Shown one piece after another: positions 1 to 13,800 of a stretch of DNA of 64,000 nucleotides. Origin of the DNA: Engraulis encrasicolus (Eukaryota > Chordata > Actinopteri > Clupeiformes > Engraulidae); contig NC_085862.1 of the NCBI RefSeq assembly GCF_034702125.1, positions 14,648,896 through 14,712,895 of the forward strand. Direction: 5' to 3'. The notes under the pieces were generated by a model that saw only the letters and a list, made by a program, of their open reading frames with translations, did no database searches and was not told the origin of the DNA. How positions within the stretch are numbered: the stretch's first letter is position 1; every line of letters begins with the position of its first letter. A program made the position numbers and the translations under genes.

Positions 1-811
1 TCTTATTTTATATTGCCATATTCTTTGCGGAGTAGCTTCTTAGTGCAGATGGGGTTGCCGGCAGGCCTATTGACTATTTGCTGAAAATACTCAACTACAT
101 CATAACAACAATTGCCAAGAGCCTTAAGTAACGCATTAAGGCATAACGATTACAATTTTGGTGACAGTAAGGTTATGACATGGGCTCTGCGCTAAGGGGC
201 TAACTTTGTATTTTGCTATATACTCTCTCTAGTGCAATATACATAGTGCACCACTGCACCTGTTGACAATCATGCCCACCAAAGCACAGACAGACGTCAC
301 ACCAAAAACAGACACAGTACTTTGGAAATACAGTAGTATACTGTACATGCAGGGATATCACATGTTCAATTCATAACTTTATACATAATAGCTCTAAACT
401 AGTGTTTCCATTGATGTTGGTATAAACGTCAATAAGTGTTTCTCAAAGGACGCTCTACAGCCCACCAGGGGGCGTTAGGGTGCCCTTGGAGGGCATTACT
501 GTAAAAAGGGGACAGCTGAGAGGGGGTAGTGCTTACAGTAGTTGCCATTGGAGGACATTAGTCTATTTTATCTTGTAATACTAAGGGAGGCGTTGGCAGG
601 GTTATGACGAGGTCAAGGGGACATTGGCAGACATATGATAAGGTCCAGGGGGCGTTTGTTCAAAAGAGGTTGAGATGCCCTGCTATGAACAGATAGTCAG
701 ACAGACAGTGTCTCTGTATAGCCAACTTTAATTATCCCAAATGGAAACGGAAGCATCCAGTTAGCAGATGACATGACACACACTGGCACAGTACAAACAC
801 TCACAACTCTG
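1..811. other. intergenic DNA, no gene seen
   Basis: No exon-like open frame with splice sites or recognisable protein is seen here. A G-rich stretch at about 440-660 has several variants of an 'agggggcgtt' word. Part of it resembles 57925-57990 near the IFI44L promoter, so it is probably an old repeat fragment. Confidence 0.5.
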
Positions 812-813
812 TA

Positions 814-999
814 CACTGTAAAACATTTTAGCCAGTTAAACATAAAAAAGTAGGTTGCCGTGGTGCCTTAAATTTGTAAGTTAACTCAACTTGAGAACGC
901 TTTGAGTCGAGTTAAATCTCGAGTTGAGTCAATTTACAAACTTAAGTAAGCAGGGGAACTTACTTTTTATGTTTAACTGGCTTGCAATGTTTTACAGTG
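814..999. mobile_element. Tc1/mariner-type MITE (CACTGTAAAA ends, TA target)
   Basis: The element begins CACTGTAAAACATTTTAGCC and ends with the inverted equivalent finishing TTTTACAGTG. The shared terminal part is about 45 bp. It is flanked by TA dinucleotides at 812-813 and 1000-1001. It has no coding capacity. TA target duplication with such ends is typical of Tc1/mariner-derived MITEs; the superfamily is inferred from this alone. Confidence 0.75.
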
Positions 1000-1009
1000 T
1001 AAGGATTAG

Positions 1010-2880
1010 GCAAGGCAAGGCAAGGCAAGTTTATTTATATAGCGCATTTCATACACAGGTGCAACTCAATGTGCTTCACAAAGTTAACAAATGTAAATGA
1101 AAGGAAACAGGGAAGAAAGAAGGAAATGAATTAGAGTCAAAAAGCATTTAAAAACATTAAGATAAAACATAAGGTAAAAATAATAATAAAATAAAATGAA
1201 ATAAAACAAATTAAATAAAAATAAAAATAATAAGAATAAGTAATTTAAGCTAGGGGAAAGCATCTGAGAACAGCTTTGTCTTGAGTCTAGATTTAAAGCT
1301 ATCAATAGTAGGTGCATTTTTTATGTCATCTGGAAGCTGGTTCCAAAGCTTTGAAGCATAGAAGCTAAAGGCTGCCTCTCCACACTTTGTTTTGACTTTT
1401 GGAATCACCAGCAAATTCTTCTCCGTTGACCTTAGTGACCTAGTTGGTGCATACAGCTGAAACATATCCAGTAGATATGTGGGTCCCATTCCATTTAGTG
1501 ATTTAAACACAAGTAGCATAGCCTTAAAATCAATTCTGTAGCTTACTGGGAGCCAATGCAGCGATCTTAAAATTGGAGTAATGTGGTCGAACTTCCTTGT
1601 CTTTGTAAGAACCCTTGCAGCTGCGTTTTGTACAAGTTGAAGCTGTTTAATGGTTTTATTGGGGAGGCCAGTAAAAAGACTGTTACAGTAATCAACTTTA
1701 CTAGAAATAAAGGCATGTATTAGCTTCTCCAGATCATGTTTAGACATCAGGCCCCTAAATTTAGAGACGTTTTTTATGTGATAAAATGCAGACTTAGTAA
1801 TAGCTTTCATGTGACTGTTGAAGTTTAGGTCACTGTCAATGAGGACCCCAAGATTTTTAACTGTTTCCCTTGCTTTCAGTCCCTTCGTTTCAAGGATAGT
1901 AGCAATCTTTTGTCTCTCCTCTCTTTTCCCAAATATAATTACTTCAGTTTTATCTGTGTTCAGCTGGAGGAAATTGTGAGACATCCATTTGTTAATTTGG
2001 TCCATGCAATGATAGAGTGATTCAAGGGGGGTATAGTCATTTGGGGACATAGATAAGTAGAGCTGGGTATCATCCGCATAGCTATGGTAATTTATGGAGT
2101 TATTCTCGATAATGTGTCCCAGTGGCAACATATACAGATTGAACAGTAGTGGTCCCAGAATGGAGCCCTGGGGGACCCCACAATTCAGAGACATCGGTGA
2201 TGAGGTATGTCTTCCAATGGCGACAAAAAAACTTCTTTGTTGTAGGTACGATTTTAACCAGTTGATCACTATGCCTGTAAAGCCAACCCAGTGTTCCAGT
2301 CTATGTAGTAGTATAGAATGATTAACTGTATCGAAAGCGGCACTTAAATCGAGTAGAACCAAGACGGATAATTTGCCAGCATCAGAATTCAATCTTATGT
2401 CATTCATAACTTTAATAAGAGCTGTTTCAGTGCTGTGGTAGGCACGGAAACCTGATTGAAACTTATCAAAATAGCTATTAGACATTAGAAAAGCAGTTAA
2501 TTGGTTAAAAACAATTTTCTCTATTATTTTACACATGAATGGTAGATTGGATATGGGCCTTTAGTTGCTTAGTACCTGTGCATCCAGGTTGTTCTTTTTC
2601 AGTAAGGGTTTCACAACTGCTTCTTTCAGACAGCCTGGGAATATGCCTGTTTGTAGTGAGGTGTTGATGATCTGAAGTACATCTGATGATATTAGATTTA
2701 AGATGGATTTGAAGAAGGCTGTTGGTAAAATATCTAAGTCAGATGTAGAGGAGCTAAGACTTTGTACCGTTCTATTAAGAATGTCCACATCAACTAAATG
2801 AAAATTTCTCATGAGGTTAGGATTTAACTTCACCATAGCAAGCTGGTCTGAATCTTGGGATTAGGACACTAAAAGTGAAA
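1010..2880 (-). mobile_element. 5'-truncated L2/CR1-group LINE with near-intact reverse transcriptase
   Basis: The minus strand carries a reverse transcriptase. Motifs in order are LDLSAAFDTVNH (palm Asp), GVPQGSILGPLLF, SYADDTQLY (catalytic YADD), and a C-terminal VDYCNSLFTGLP...SLHWLPV block typical of L2/CR1 elements. The frame 1250-2536 continues upstream in the same frame to 2836, broken only by one stop codon at about 2558-2560. The 3' tail (1012-1080) has the GGCAAGGCAAGTTTATTTAT type sequence of fish L2 ends. The endonuclease part is missing, so this is a dead, 5'-truncated copy. Confidence 0.9.
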
Positions 2881-3212
2881 AGACAGATCACTACCACCAT
2901 CATAGGGAGAAACTACTGAAGTGCTGAGACAGTCAAATAAAACAACCCGTAAAGTCCACTTGCAAAAAAAAACAAAACAGGCATGACCCCAAAATATAAA
3001 ATCTAAGAAAATGTAATTTGCTGTAGTTCAAGAGGCCATACACTGCATTAGCTAGGCCCCGTCAGTGGAGATGTGATTAGATCTTGAAGGGGTTGGTTGC
3101 TACCATGGCCACTGCTAATGTTTTGGAGGCCCTAAAAAAAGCTGACTTGACTTGACTTGACTTGACTTGACTAAGCATAACTGCTTACACTGGTGTGTGT
3201 TGGGGTGTGTGA
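2880..3212. other. 3' flank of CYP2 gene A
   Basis: No gene is seen. A (CTTGA)n run at 3144-3172, preceded by 'aaaaaaagctga', looks like the 3' tail of a fish LINE whose other tails occur at 17187-17215 and 20300-20328. The polyadenylation signal of gene A could not be fixed with confidence. Confidence 0.4.
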
Positions 3213-3527
3213 TCAACGAAGGTGTGCGTAGATCTTGAAGGGGTGTGGGGTGTGTGTTAAGCCCACACACCCCTCCAGGCTGAGCTCCACCCCCTCCTCG
3301 GTGGAGAAGCTGAACTTCTGCAGCAGAGCCACGAAGAAAAGGAAGAGTTCCATACGAGCCAGCTGCTCCCCCAGGCACACACGCTTACCTGAGATACAAC
3401 GAGAAGCATAATAAATAAATAAAAAATAAATAATAATAAATATGAAGAAGAGGAAGAGCTCCATACAAGCCAGCTGCTCCCCCAGGCACACACGCTTCCC
3501 TAATAAATAATAAGTAAATAATAATAA

Positions 3528-3562
<35 letters not shown>

Positions 3563-4752
3563 GCAAAGAGACATGTGTTTCCCTGGAACACAACGAGACA
3601 CATCAAAGGAAGTTCCAGAACTTCAGAATTTCAGAACCTCAGAGTTCCAGAACTTCAAAATTTCAGAACTTCAGAACTTCAGAATTTCAGAACCTCAGAG
3701 TTTCAGAACCTCAGAGTTCCAGAACTTCAGAACTTCAGAATTTCAGAACCTCAGAGTTTCAGAACTTCAAAACTTCAGAGAGAACTTTTGAACTTCACAC
3801 TTTCTGAAATGCATCTTTTCTGATGACCAGATGTGTGAAAAGTAAAAGCTTAAGTTAATTTAGGGTGTCCAAGCACAACACTAGCCCAAGATATTATATA
3901 AAGTGGCTGTTACACCGATTTACTCCATTGTACTGTACCTAATGAGGTTGACGCTAGGCTGTGTTGTTACTAAAAAACACTAAAAGCCTACCAAGGACCA
4001 ACCACAAATCCAGCCAGCGTAGAGTCAGCTGATCATGAGACAAGTACAGCATATGGATTACTTAGATAAGTTACCTTGTTGGAACTTAAAAGTTTCAGAA
4101 CTTTGGAACCTCATCATTTCAGAACTTAATAATTTCAGAACCAGTGGTATGTCCATGTTAACAGTCCCTTGAAGTGCGATGCACTTTTAAGTGAAAAGGA
4201 AAAAACCACACACATTCGTCTCACCATTGGGTGCAGGACTAGCAAAGCCACATGAAAACTGAAAATGAAGTCTGCGACACCGAGCTCTCGTTCCTCTTGA
4301 TTTAAAACAGTGATGTGTCTGATGAAGTGCAGGCATACTGCTCGAAACGTCACAATATTATACTTGTATTAAGAGAAACGAGAGCTTGGTGTTGCAGACT
4401 TTATTTTCACGTTTGAGAGTTCATCATCAACATTTATGCTCCCTGCCCGAGTAATAACATTTCTGGTTCCTATTCAGAAAAGTTGACATGGTTTATATAT
4501 GCATTATACATGAATGGGTCCATCTTCCATGTCTATACAGAAAAGGGTCAAAATGTTCTTGTTTTTTTTCGGTCTCACCTGCAGAGAAAGGCATGAATGC
4601 GTCTCGTCTCCTGAACTTGCCCTCTGCGTCTAGGAAGTGTCCTGGGTTGAACTCGTGTGGCGTCTCCCACTCCGTCTCGTCGAACAGCACAGAGGTCAGC
4701 ATGGGCATCACAGCTGTACCCTAGAAAACAAAATGAAACAGTGAAAAGTAAT

Positions 4753-4816
<64 letters not shown>

Positions 4817-7800
4817 TCTTTTGAAGCTAGTTGATTTTAGTAGCTGTGTATGGGGATGCTGTCCTATAAAGGCAAAGTGCAGTAAATACGCCAACACTGA
4901 AACTGAAAAAGGCCTTCAAAGCCTTGGTATTTGGTTGACTACTGTAGTTACATCACAATTGAAACAGCAATATCTCTAAAATGGGACATATTTGGACCAT
5001 ATGGCTTTGTCACAACATAAAGGAGGTATTATGAAGACCATTTTAAGTCCAAACCAAAGAATCGTCTAGTAGAGTAAGAAATGTTAAAACCCGCCCATCC
5101 AATGCAAAGGAGTGTGCTCAAAATTCGGTCTCCTAAGAGGGCGTTGACCCTCCTTCTTCTTCTCTTTTCGTGATGTTTGCACAAGCGCTACCGCCATCTA
5201 CAGCGCTAAGGGGACTCCATTTATTCTCAACCTCAAGACTCAGAAGGTCTCCTAATCGAAGGTCTCCTATGGGTCGTTCACCCGACGTAAAGTGGATACC
5301 GGAAAAGAACCCGCCTGATTTATCTCTCTCTCATATACTATTCTCTGTCTAAACTCAATTTTGGGGAAAAAGTGCAGTTACTGCAGGTTGCCTTTGTATG
5401 GCAGTATACTGCCTTTAAAAGACTTCACTACCATAGTACTACACCACTGTAGCATTATATACTGTAGAGCCTTTAGTAGTACATCATGACTTGGTCATTG
5501 CCATTCTAGTGACATGAAATTTAGAACCATTTAGGCCATGTTTTATTGTTTTAAGTCTTCTTTTCTTTAACTTACTTTAGTTTATGAGACTGGGTGATGG
5601 AATAAAAGTAATTAGTCTGAATCTAATAAAAATGACAAATAGCTTGTCTCAACAAAAATCATAAAGGGATATTTTATTTAATTCACCCACAGTTGCAAGT
5701 TAAAGCACCGCAGTCTGGGAAGGCCCACTCCACCTAACCCCCAGGAGATGCCCCCTACCTTGGGGAGGAAGTACCCGCCTAGTGTGGTGTCCTTCTCTGG
5801 CAGGCTTGTACGAAATTCCGAATGGAAAGAATTTCAATTCAAAGTAATGCCATAATACGAACACTAGGTGGTTTAGATTAAATTCAAAGAAATTCAAGGT
5901 AATGGCACCACCTAGTGTTCGTATTATGGCATTATTTTGAATTGAAATTCTTTCCATTCAGAATTTCGTACAAGCCTGTTCTCTGGGCTCCTATGGTACG
6001 TACCTTGGGGATGAAGTACCCTCCTAGTGTGGTGTCTCTCTGGGCTCCTATGGTACGTACCTTGGGGATGAAGTACCCTCCTAGTGTGGTGTCTCTCTCT
6101 GCCATATGTAGGCCGTTCAGGGGTACGATGTTTCCCATCCTCTGCACCTCATGGATGACGGCGTCCGTGTAAGGCATGCTGGCTCTATCAGCCATGCTGG
6201 GCTGACGGGATTGTCCCACCACACTGTCTATTTCAGCCTGCACCTTCTCTGCAATCAAACACACACCAACACATACTCATTTGAAAATTGAAGTAACAAA
6301 AAATGTATTTATTAAAAATATTTTTAAAGTATTTTTTTTGATTGACCAGAGAGAGGGTACACGGCACTGTGAAGTGAAGTTAAAAGTCCTTTATTTTTCT
6401 AAATGGGACATCAAGCCAAGGACTGAGCACCTGAAGTTTCTTGACTAGTTCTACTACCCACACACCCAACTATACCCCTCTCTCCCTCTCTCTCTCTGCA
6501 GTATTTTTTTAATTTTACAAATTCACACTGGAATCAATCGAAGAGAACCCACACAGAATTCTCTTATCAAATTACACACTGCCTTCATTGTTTTAATATA
6601 ACAATGATAATAATAACAAAGATCAATTAGGATAAATTATCTTTATTCCTATAGTCTTCTTTCTGCCTGGATGTCTCTGTGCTCACCCTGTACGTGGGGG
6701 TACTTCATGAGGGCGATCAGAGCCCACTGCAGGGTGGTGGACGTGGTCTCAGTCCCGGCAGCAAACAGGTCCACACAGTTCAGAACCAGGCTGACCTCAT
6801 CAAAGCCATCAGCAGAGTCCCCTGATCCCTACGGAGCAGAACAGAGTTAAACACAGAGGAATGAATGAATGGATTTATTTATTTATTCACACCATCAGTT
6901 ATCTTTCAATTACATGAGGCATAGAAAGCATGGAGAAAAGGGTCCCTAAGTGAGGAAAAGGTAAGCTTATGCAATGGGGCTTACCGAATAGAATAGAACG
7001 GAATTGGAATACAAAAAAATGCAATATAATACACACAGTTTGTGCGTCTGAACAACAACATTGTCATATCTGGGCACTAGGCCACCTGTTGTACAGTATG
7101 GGCAAGAACCGGTTTGACAGGTTGAGCCAAGCCACACTGCCCCTTTGACTTCTTTTGTCAGCCAGCCTCACCCTAAACGGATGGGCAGGGAGGGGCTTTA
7201 GTCCCTGTATGAAAAGAGGGATTTATGGAGGTGTGTGGCCCCTTACATGTCCGCTAACATTAATCCCCAGCATTTGCTATGGTAAAACTGAAAACTATTC
7301 ACAGGTGGGTGGACACATCCATGTCAAAGGTAGAATGTAGTGATGGAAGTCTGGCACAGCGCACCGGAACATGTTTCAAACCATCAACAGCGAAAACCAT
7401 AAAAGCACTGTTCTAAAGTTTGCTTCAGTACCGGAAAAAACATGTGACATATTACGTATGAAACAGTAAGCTGTTTCAGTTTTCTGAGAGCAACTGCAAT
7501 GTTTCGCGCAGTCCCACCACACTGCTCCCTTTCGGGCGCCGTTGGGGGCTGCCACCTTACATGGGTGAGGCGGGTGGAGTGCTGTGTCACAATGACAATG
7601 GGAGTTGAAGTTTCCCAGTTGGGCTTTCACTTAATGGAGGCAGTTAAAGAAGCCTGTAAATGAAAAATATGCCTGACCTAGGAGCAGGACAACCACATTA
7701 CCAGATAAAAAGAAAAAAAGTCCACTTCAACCAGGACTTTCCGTTCCTTTCCAACTTTCAAATAAAAATCCTTCTTCAGACAGACGTTTTTCAGCTTTAT

Positions 7801-10800
7801 CCTACCCAGGTTTTAATACCATAGCCTACCCTTGTATTCACTTCATACAGAGAGACTGGAGCTGCTAAATTAAGAATGGAGTACAGGCAAGAGGGAGGAC
7901 TCTGATTTTACACAATTACTAGCGTTTGCTTGTGACGTGTGATCCGCTCGTATTTACTGTCAAGTGTCATCATTCACCCCCTCAATAAAAACATGTGAAA
8001 ATATACAGTCAATCCGGAAAGTATTCACAGCGCTTCACTTTTTTCACATTTTATTATCTTACAGCCTTATTCCAAATGCTACAAATGAATATCTGTTGTC
8101 AAAATCCTACACAAATTATTCCATTATGACCATGTGAAAAACAAGTTGTCTTGACAGTTTTGAAAATGTATAAAAATAAAAAGCAGAGAAATCATATTTA
8201 CAAAAGTATTCACAGCCTTTGCTTAATACTTTGTAGAACCACCTTTGGCAGCAACTACATTCATTTTTTCATTTCGTAATGAAAAGAGATTAAAAGGGAG
8301 GTCATCGATGTGTGTTTCAACCTTTCAGTACATTGAAATTGTACATTTTGAGTCTGCATCTGGCTACAATAGATGGGTGTGAGTTTTGAATGAAATCCTA
8401 TGAAGAGTATCACGATCTGCTTCTGTAGACACAGTGCATGTTGACATGCATGCTTCTTTGGGTGTAATTCAGATTTCCAATATTGACAGCATTCATACAT
8501 CCCCAAACGATGTCAGTCCCACTACCATGCTTGACTAGCCAGATGATGCACTTTTTTGGTAAAATTTACTTGTTTACCACCACATATGCTTAACACCATC
8601 TAAAGCAAATTTGTTTATCTTGGTCTCATCAGACCACACGACATGGTTCCAGTGATCCATATCCTTGGTCTGTTCATCTCTCTTGAGACCAAGATAAACA
8701 AATCTCCCCATCTCTCTCTCACAACCGTTTCCTGTCTCCTCTCATACTGTCCTGTCATAATAAAGGCCCCACAAAATACATTAAAAAAGAGGTTGCTACC
8801 TTGTTCATAGATATCTTTCCTCTCTGAGGTTGCTACCTTGTTCATAGATATCTTTACTCTCTGAGGTTGTTGCCTTCTTCATACCTGTGAGGTAGGTATC
8901 TTTACTCTCTGAGTTTGCTACCTTGTTCATCTCTGTCAGGTAGGTGTCCATGTAGTCTCGCGGGTCGGAGGGGTCGTGGTTCTGCTTGTGTCGGTCCAAG
9001 TCCTCCTTGATGAAGTCACAGATGCGCCCGTAGTTGCTGAAGATGTCGTTATGACGACCAGGCAGGTGCTTCATGATGGAGGGGAAGGCTTCATACATCT
9101 GGAAGACAGGTAGACAACAGAGAGACAGGTAGACAGGTGGAGAGCAGACCCAGGTGAAAAAGTGGTTCAATTTAGTACAATAAAAGCATGACTGAAGTGT
9201 ACTTAGCATGTTAAAAGTGCACTCGTGCTTTTTGTGCTAAGAAAAAGTATGTTTACAATATGCTTATTTAAAGTGTACTTAAAATTAGATGTAATTAAGT
9301 TGCTCTCAAAGAAAGTACACTTAGTGAACCATACTTCAAGTGGACTTCGAAGATGTTTGGCTAAAGTGTATTTAGAGGAATATACTAATAGTGTTCTAAT
9401 AGTGAACTTACTAAAAGTGTATTTTTTAATAACATATTGCAATTGTACTTTTTTAAAGTGCAATATGATTACACTTCACCCAAATGTCTTTGAAGTGTGA
9501 TTTTCTATAGTGCGCTTTAAAGTAAATTGTTTTAACATATTGCAAGTACACTTTTTCTAAGTGCACCATGATTGTACTTCACCCAAATATCTTCAAAGTG
9601 TGCTTATGTCACAGGTGGGGCGCGCGTTTGCTGGCCGCGCCCACTTTGATACTACTACCCTGGGAGTTCACTGCACAACACCAAAAAACAAGACACAAGT
9701 TCCAGTTTTCGTTCTATTTATTTACCACCACTGGATTAAAAGTCAAAGGGGTAGGCCTAGTTGTCTCTGTCCATTACCCACGGGGGAACCCACCCACGCC
9801 CAAGTCTGAAGTCTCCAATGGAATGCTTGGACAGTCCAGCCACCAAGTAAATCCGTGCGGGGGTTGCGAGGTGAATTACACTGCAACGGGGGCATGGCAC
9901 ACACGTTCAATCGGGAGCAGCTGGCGGTGATGAGAAGCGATGGGAGTTCTTCTGCGTAGGCCCGGAATAGCTGGTTGGTCTTCAGCAGTCTTGGGTGCGA
10001 GCGAGAGGAAAAGAGAGAGCGAGAGAGAGACAGAGAGAGAGAGCGGCGCACTCACGGGGGCAGGGAAGCTGACAAGGGGGGACAAAGGGGTAAGTTGCCC
10101 CAGGCCCTTGGAGAGAGGGGGCCCAGAATTGGTCCTCAGTACATTGCATGTATTGGGTGAGGGGGCCCTTTCAGATGACTTTGTCCCGGGCCCAACCAAA
10201 GCTGTCAGCGGCCCTGCACGGGGGCCACAGTAACCAGGCGAATACGAGTCAGGCTAGAGATCCATTATAGCGTTACGTTATCGCAGCTCGACGTACTGGG
10301 TGGCCCAGTGTCGACGCACTGCTACTACAGCTCGCGTGGCCCGGGAGTTATATACAGGAAGTATATCAATCTACATTTCTAGCCGTTTTTATCCATATAG
10401 CAAACCAACTGCCCCTAAATTACAGTTCAAAATGCTCTTACCGAACTCGGCACATGTGTTTTTTTCACACACAGCTTGGCCTCCTGTTGTTATGCTTGTG
10501 GTCGAAAACGAACATAATCATTTGAACCCAGGCATCATAAGCACATGCAACATAAATGCTTGTAGTCTATATTTTGTACATCCAAAAGTTCGATAGATGT
10601 CAAAAATCTACTTTTACGGAGGGAAATGCACCTTCGTGGTGACCACAGGTATCATGGGATATCTTCATGTGCTCAACAGTTATTGGGTAACGCAGTCCGT
10701 CAGCCGCTGCTAATTTGCATAACTTTCAGGAGCTCAACTTTTTGACGTGCCACCGGAGCCACGCTCGCCGTGCCGGAATCCCAACAGGCATTGCGAGTCC

Positions 10801-13800
10801 GGTAACGACGATATGCCGCATTTCATTGAAAATGAATTGAATGCGTTGGTACGGCTTGCGTAAAACTGACTAGTGGATGGGCACCGTCACTCATCTTCAC
10901 GGTGGGGTGCATGTCCATCTCACCCCTTTCCATCGAGGCAGGTTCACCTGGCCGTCACTCTGATTGCGGACTCCTTCTGGGCACTATGCCAGTCGCGCTC
11001 TCCTCCGAGCTGCCAGTTTGCCTTCTGATCCATAGGATCGCGTCCACTTCTCATCCAACTTCTCGTCCCTTTCGCCTGGCTCTGTCCGGTTACCGGTGTC
11101 CAACGTCTCCCATCTTGCCGCTCCACTCTCGCCTCTCTCTCCCCTCAGGATGGCATTCTCGCAGTCATCTCTCCTTGCGGCTTCCTCCTCACAGTCTAGT
11201 TTCTTGCTGTTTAAAACTCTGCTCACCAACCCACGTGCACCAATCACCTCCATCCTCCTCACCTGCGCTCCATTATCCTAATCATGCTCCAGGTGCATTA
11301 CATTGGGAATGAATGACATCTAGTTTTCGGTTCACTTGGGCCTCAATTGTCACCCCGTGACACTATGTGCATTCGATTTCGCATCAACGCATGCATGCGC
11401 ACATAGACAGCAATGCACCCAGGATGAAAATGCCGCATGACGGTTAGATTTCTTGTCAAACTTCGAAATTTCGTCGACGTTGCGTTGACGAGGTGACATG
11501 TCACATGGTGTAAAACTATCGCGGGATGAATGCGGCTGCAGTCAGATCTTGCAACCTCTGCAGTTGCTTATCCCCTTCAACGCTCGTCGGCGGACTGCCT
11601 CCGAGGTCACGCGCCCATGGGTCCACAGGTCCCCACTTCAGCTCCTCCTCATTGCCTGTCCCCCCACTCCTCACACGTGGTGTGTTAGTAGAGCAAACCG
11701 GTGCGAGCTCATCGTCTCGTTCATATTTGTGGCCGACTGCAAATGCGCTGTATTTAATACCACCCACATCGTGACAACAAGTTCTCGCTCACGTGCTTCC
11801 GTCAACGTTGGTCGACAGCAACAAAGTAAGCCCATACGACTTTGTTGCTGTCGACCAACGTTGACGGAAGCACGTGAGCGAGAACTTGTTGTCACGCTGT
11901 GGGTGTTATTAAATACAGCGCATTTAAAGTCGGCCACAAATATGAACGAGACGATGAGCTCGCACCGGTTTGCTCTACTAACACACCACGTGTGAGGAGT
12001 GGGGGGACAGGCAGTGAGGAGGAGCTGAAGTGGGGACCTGCGCAAACTTGTGTAGAGGTGTGAGACAAGACCCATATACACACGTGAGTGAGTTGTTGAC
12101 CAACCAGTTCATGGGCGCGTGACCTCGGAGGCAGTCCGCCGACGAGCGTTGAAGGGGATAAGCAACTGCAGATGTTGCAAGATCTGACTGCAGCCGCATT
12201 CATCCTGCGATAGTTTTACACCATGTGACATGTCACCTCGTCAACGCAACGTCGACGAAATTTCGAAGTTTGACAGGAAATCTAACCGTCATGCAGCATT
12301 TTCATCCAGGATGCATTGCTGTCTAAATGCGCATATCTGCATAGATGTCATGTCGAATGTGCTTAGTCGTATGGGCTTACTTACACAAAGTGCATTTACC
12401 CATAATGCACCATCATGCATGTCCCATCATGCAATGCATTTCTTGGAGGTAAATTTCTCAAACAGAAAGCCATTCATCCTGAAGGAATATTTTTGGCTTG
12501 CATGAAAATATTACTCATTGTTATATTCTGTGTTTATTGTAGGGGTTTTTAAAATTTAAAGTGGTACACAAAAAATGACCATGTTCCCACCGTCATTATG
12601 ATGGTCACGTATAATGTTCTGGTATACATAGGCTCACACTTCCCACAGTTTCAAGGTTGGAGGTAAGTTGGAGCTAATTGTTCAAACAATGAATACAATG
12701 TCACCATTAATCATCAATCCAAGTGATCAATTGCAGGAAGGAGGAGCAAGATTGAAAGAAAGTGAAATGTATACCTGAAATCTCTGTAACCGCAGAGATA
12801 CACCAGCGGCGACGCAATTCAAGCGACAGAGGGTAGCAGCAAGCGATACGAGAGATTGAGGAGACTAGAGTATGTCCGTACAGGCAGTAGGCAAAGCATT
12901 CAAGCATTCCCATTGGCTGTGGCCACTGATCTCTATACAGTCATTGGCTGTCGCGGCTTGTCGCCGAACCGCGTCATAGAAAGTTGAAAAGATTTCAACT
13001 TCAAATTGTCGCGCTCGTCGCGCAAATCCCTCTAGTCTCCAGAATCGCTTTTGTCTCTCGACTCAATACAAAGTCAATTACTTCCGTCGCTCGACTCGCT
13101 CAGATCTGAAATGCATGCAGAATGCATGAAAAGCGTGTTTGGAGCATACTTTCAAAAGTATGCTTGTAGTGCACTTAAAGTTGTCCAAAAGCGGTGCCAA
13201 TTTAGCATCCTCAGTGTGCTGCAAGTGTGCTGACGTACTGCTTTAGTAGTGCTTCAGCGCACTAATAGTGCAATGATGCGCACTTTAAATCGCTGAAAAT
13301 AGTACACTTTGTACTAAGTACGGTCAAAAAAAGTACACTTTAAGTATATGGGTTTTTCACCTGGGGAGAAACAGGTAGGCAAAGGTAGAGATCAGAGAGA
13401 CAGGTAGGCAAAGGTAGAGATCAGAGAGACAGGTAGACCAGTGCAGAGCAGAGAAACAGGTAGGCAAAGGTAGAGATCAGAGAAACAGGAAGACAAAGGT
13501 AGAGATCAGAGAAACAGGTAGACACAGGTAGAGATCAGAGAGACAGGCAGAGAGGAAGAGAGGTAGAGAGCAGAGAGACAGGTGCAGAGTAGAGAGCTTT
13601 GTTACGTTGTACCTCCTCAATGTATCCGGTACAGTGAAATGAAGGGGAAAAAAAGGAAAAGGATGCTCCTCTTACTATACCTGTCCCCACACTGATCCCT
13701 CCAGCTGAATGGCATCATTCATCAGCACCGGCATCTTCTGGAATGTGTCATCAGCGTAGTCGTATCGCCGCCCAAACGCCAGCTGACAGATGATGTTCGA

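Noticed and set aside
3606..3790. Short-repeat array taken for a CRISPR or coding repeat protein
   Set aside because: Ten-base imperfect units without spacers, intronic, and frame-open only because of repeat composition.
10902..11312. 136-aa plus-strand frame
   Set aside because: Ser/Pro/His-rich, overlapped by frames on the other strand, inside the composite repeat, with no motif or splice context.
11498..12203. Overlapping 80-165 aa frames around 11.5-12.2 kb and 15.3-15.8 kb
   Set aside because: The frames are mirror images produced by the long palindrome and its lone arm. No protein family is recognisable.
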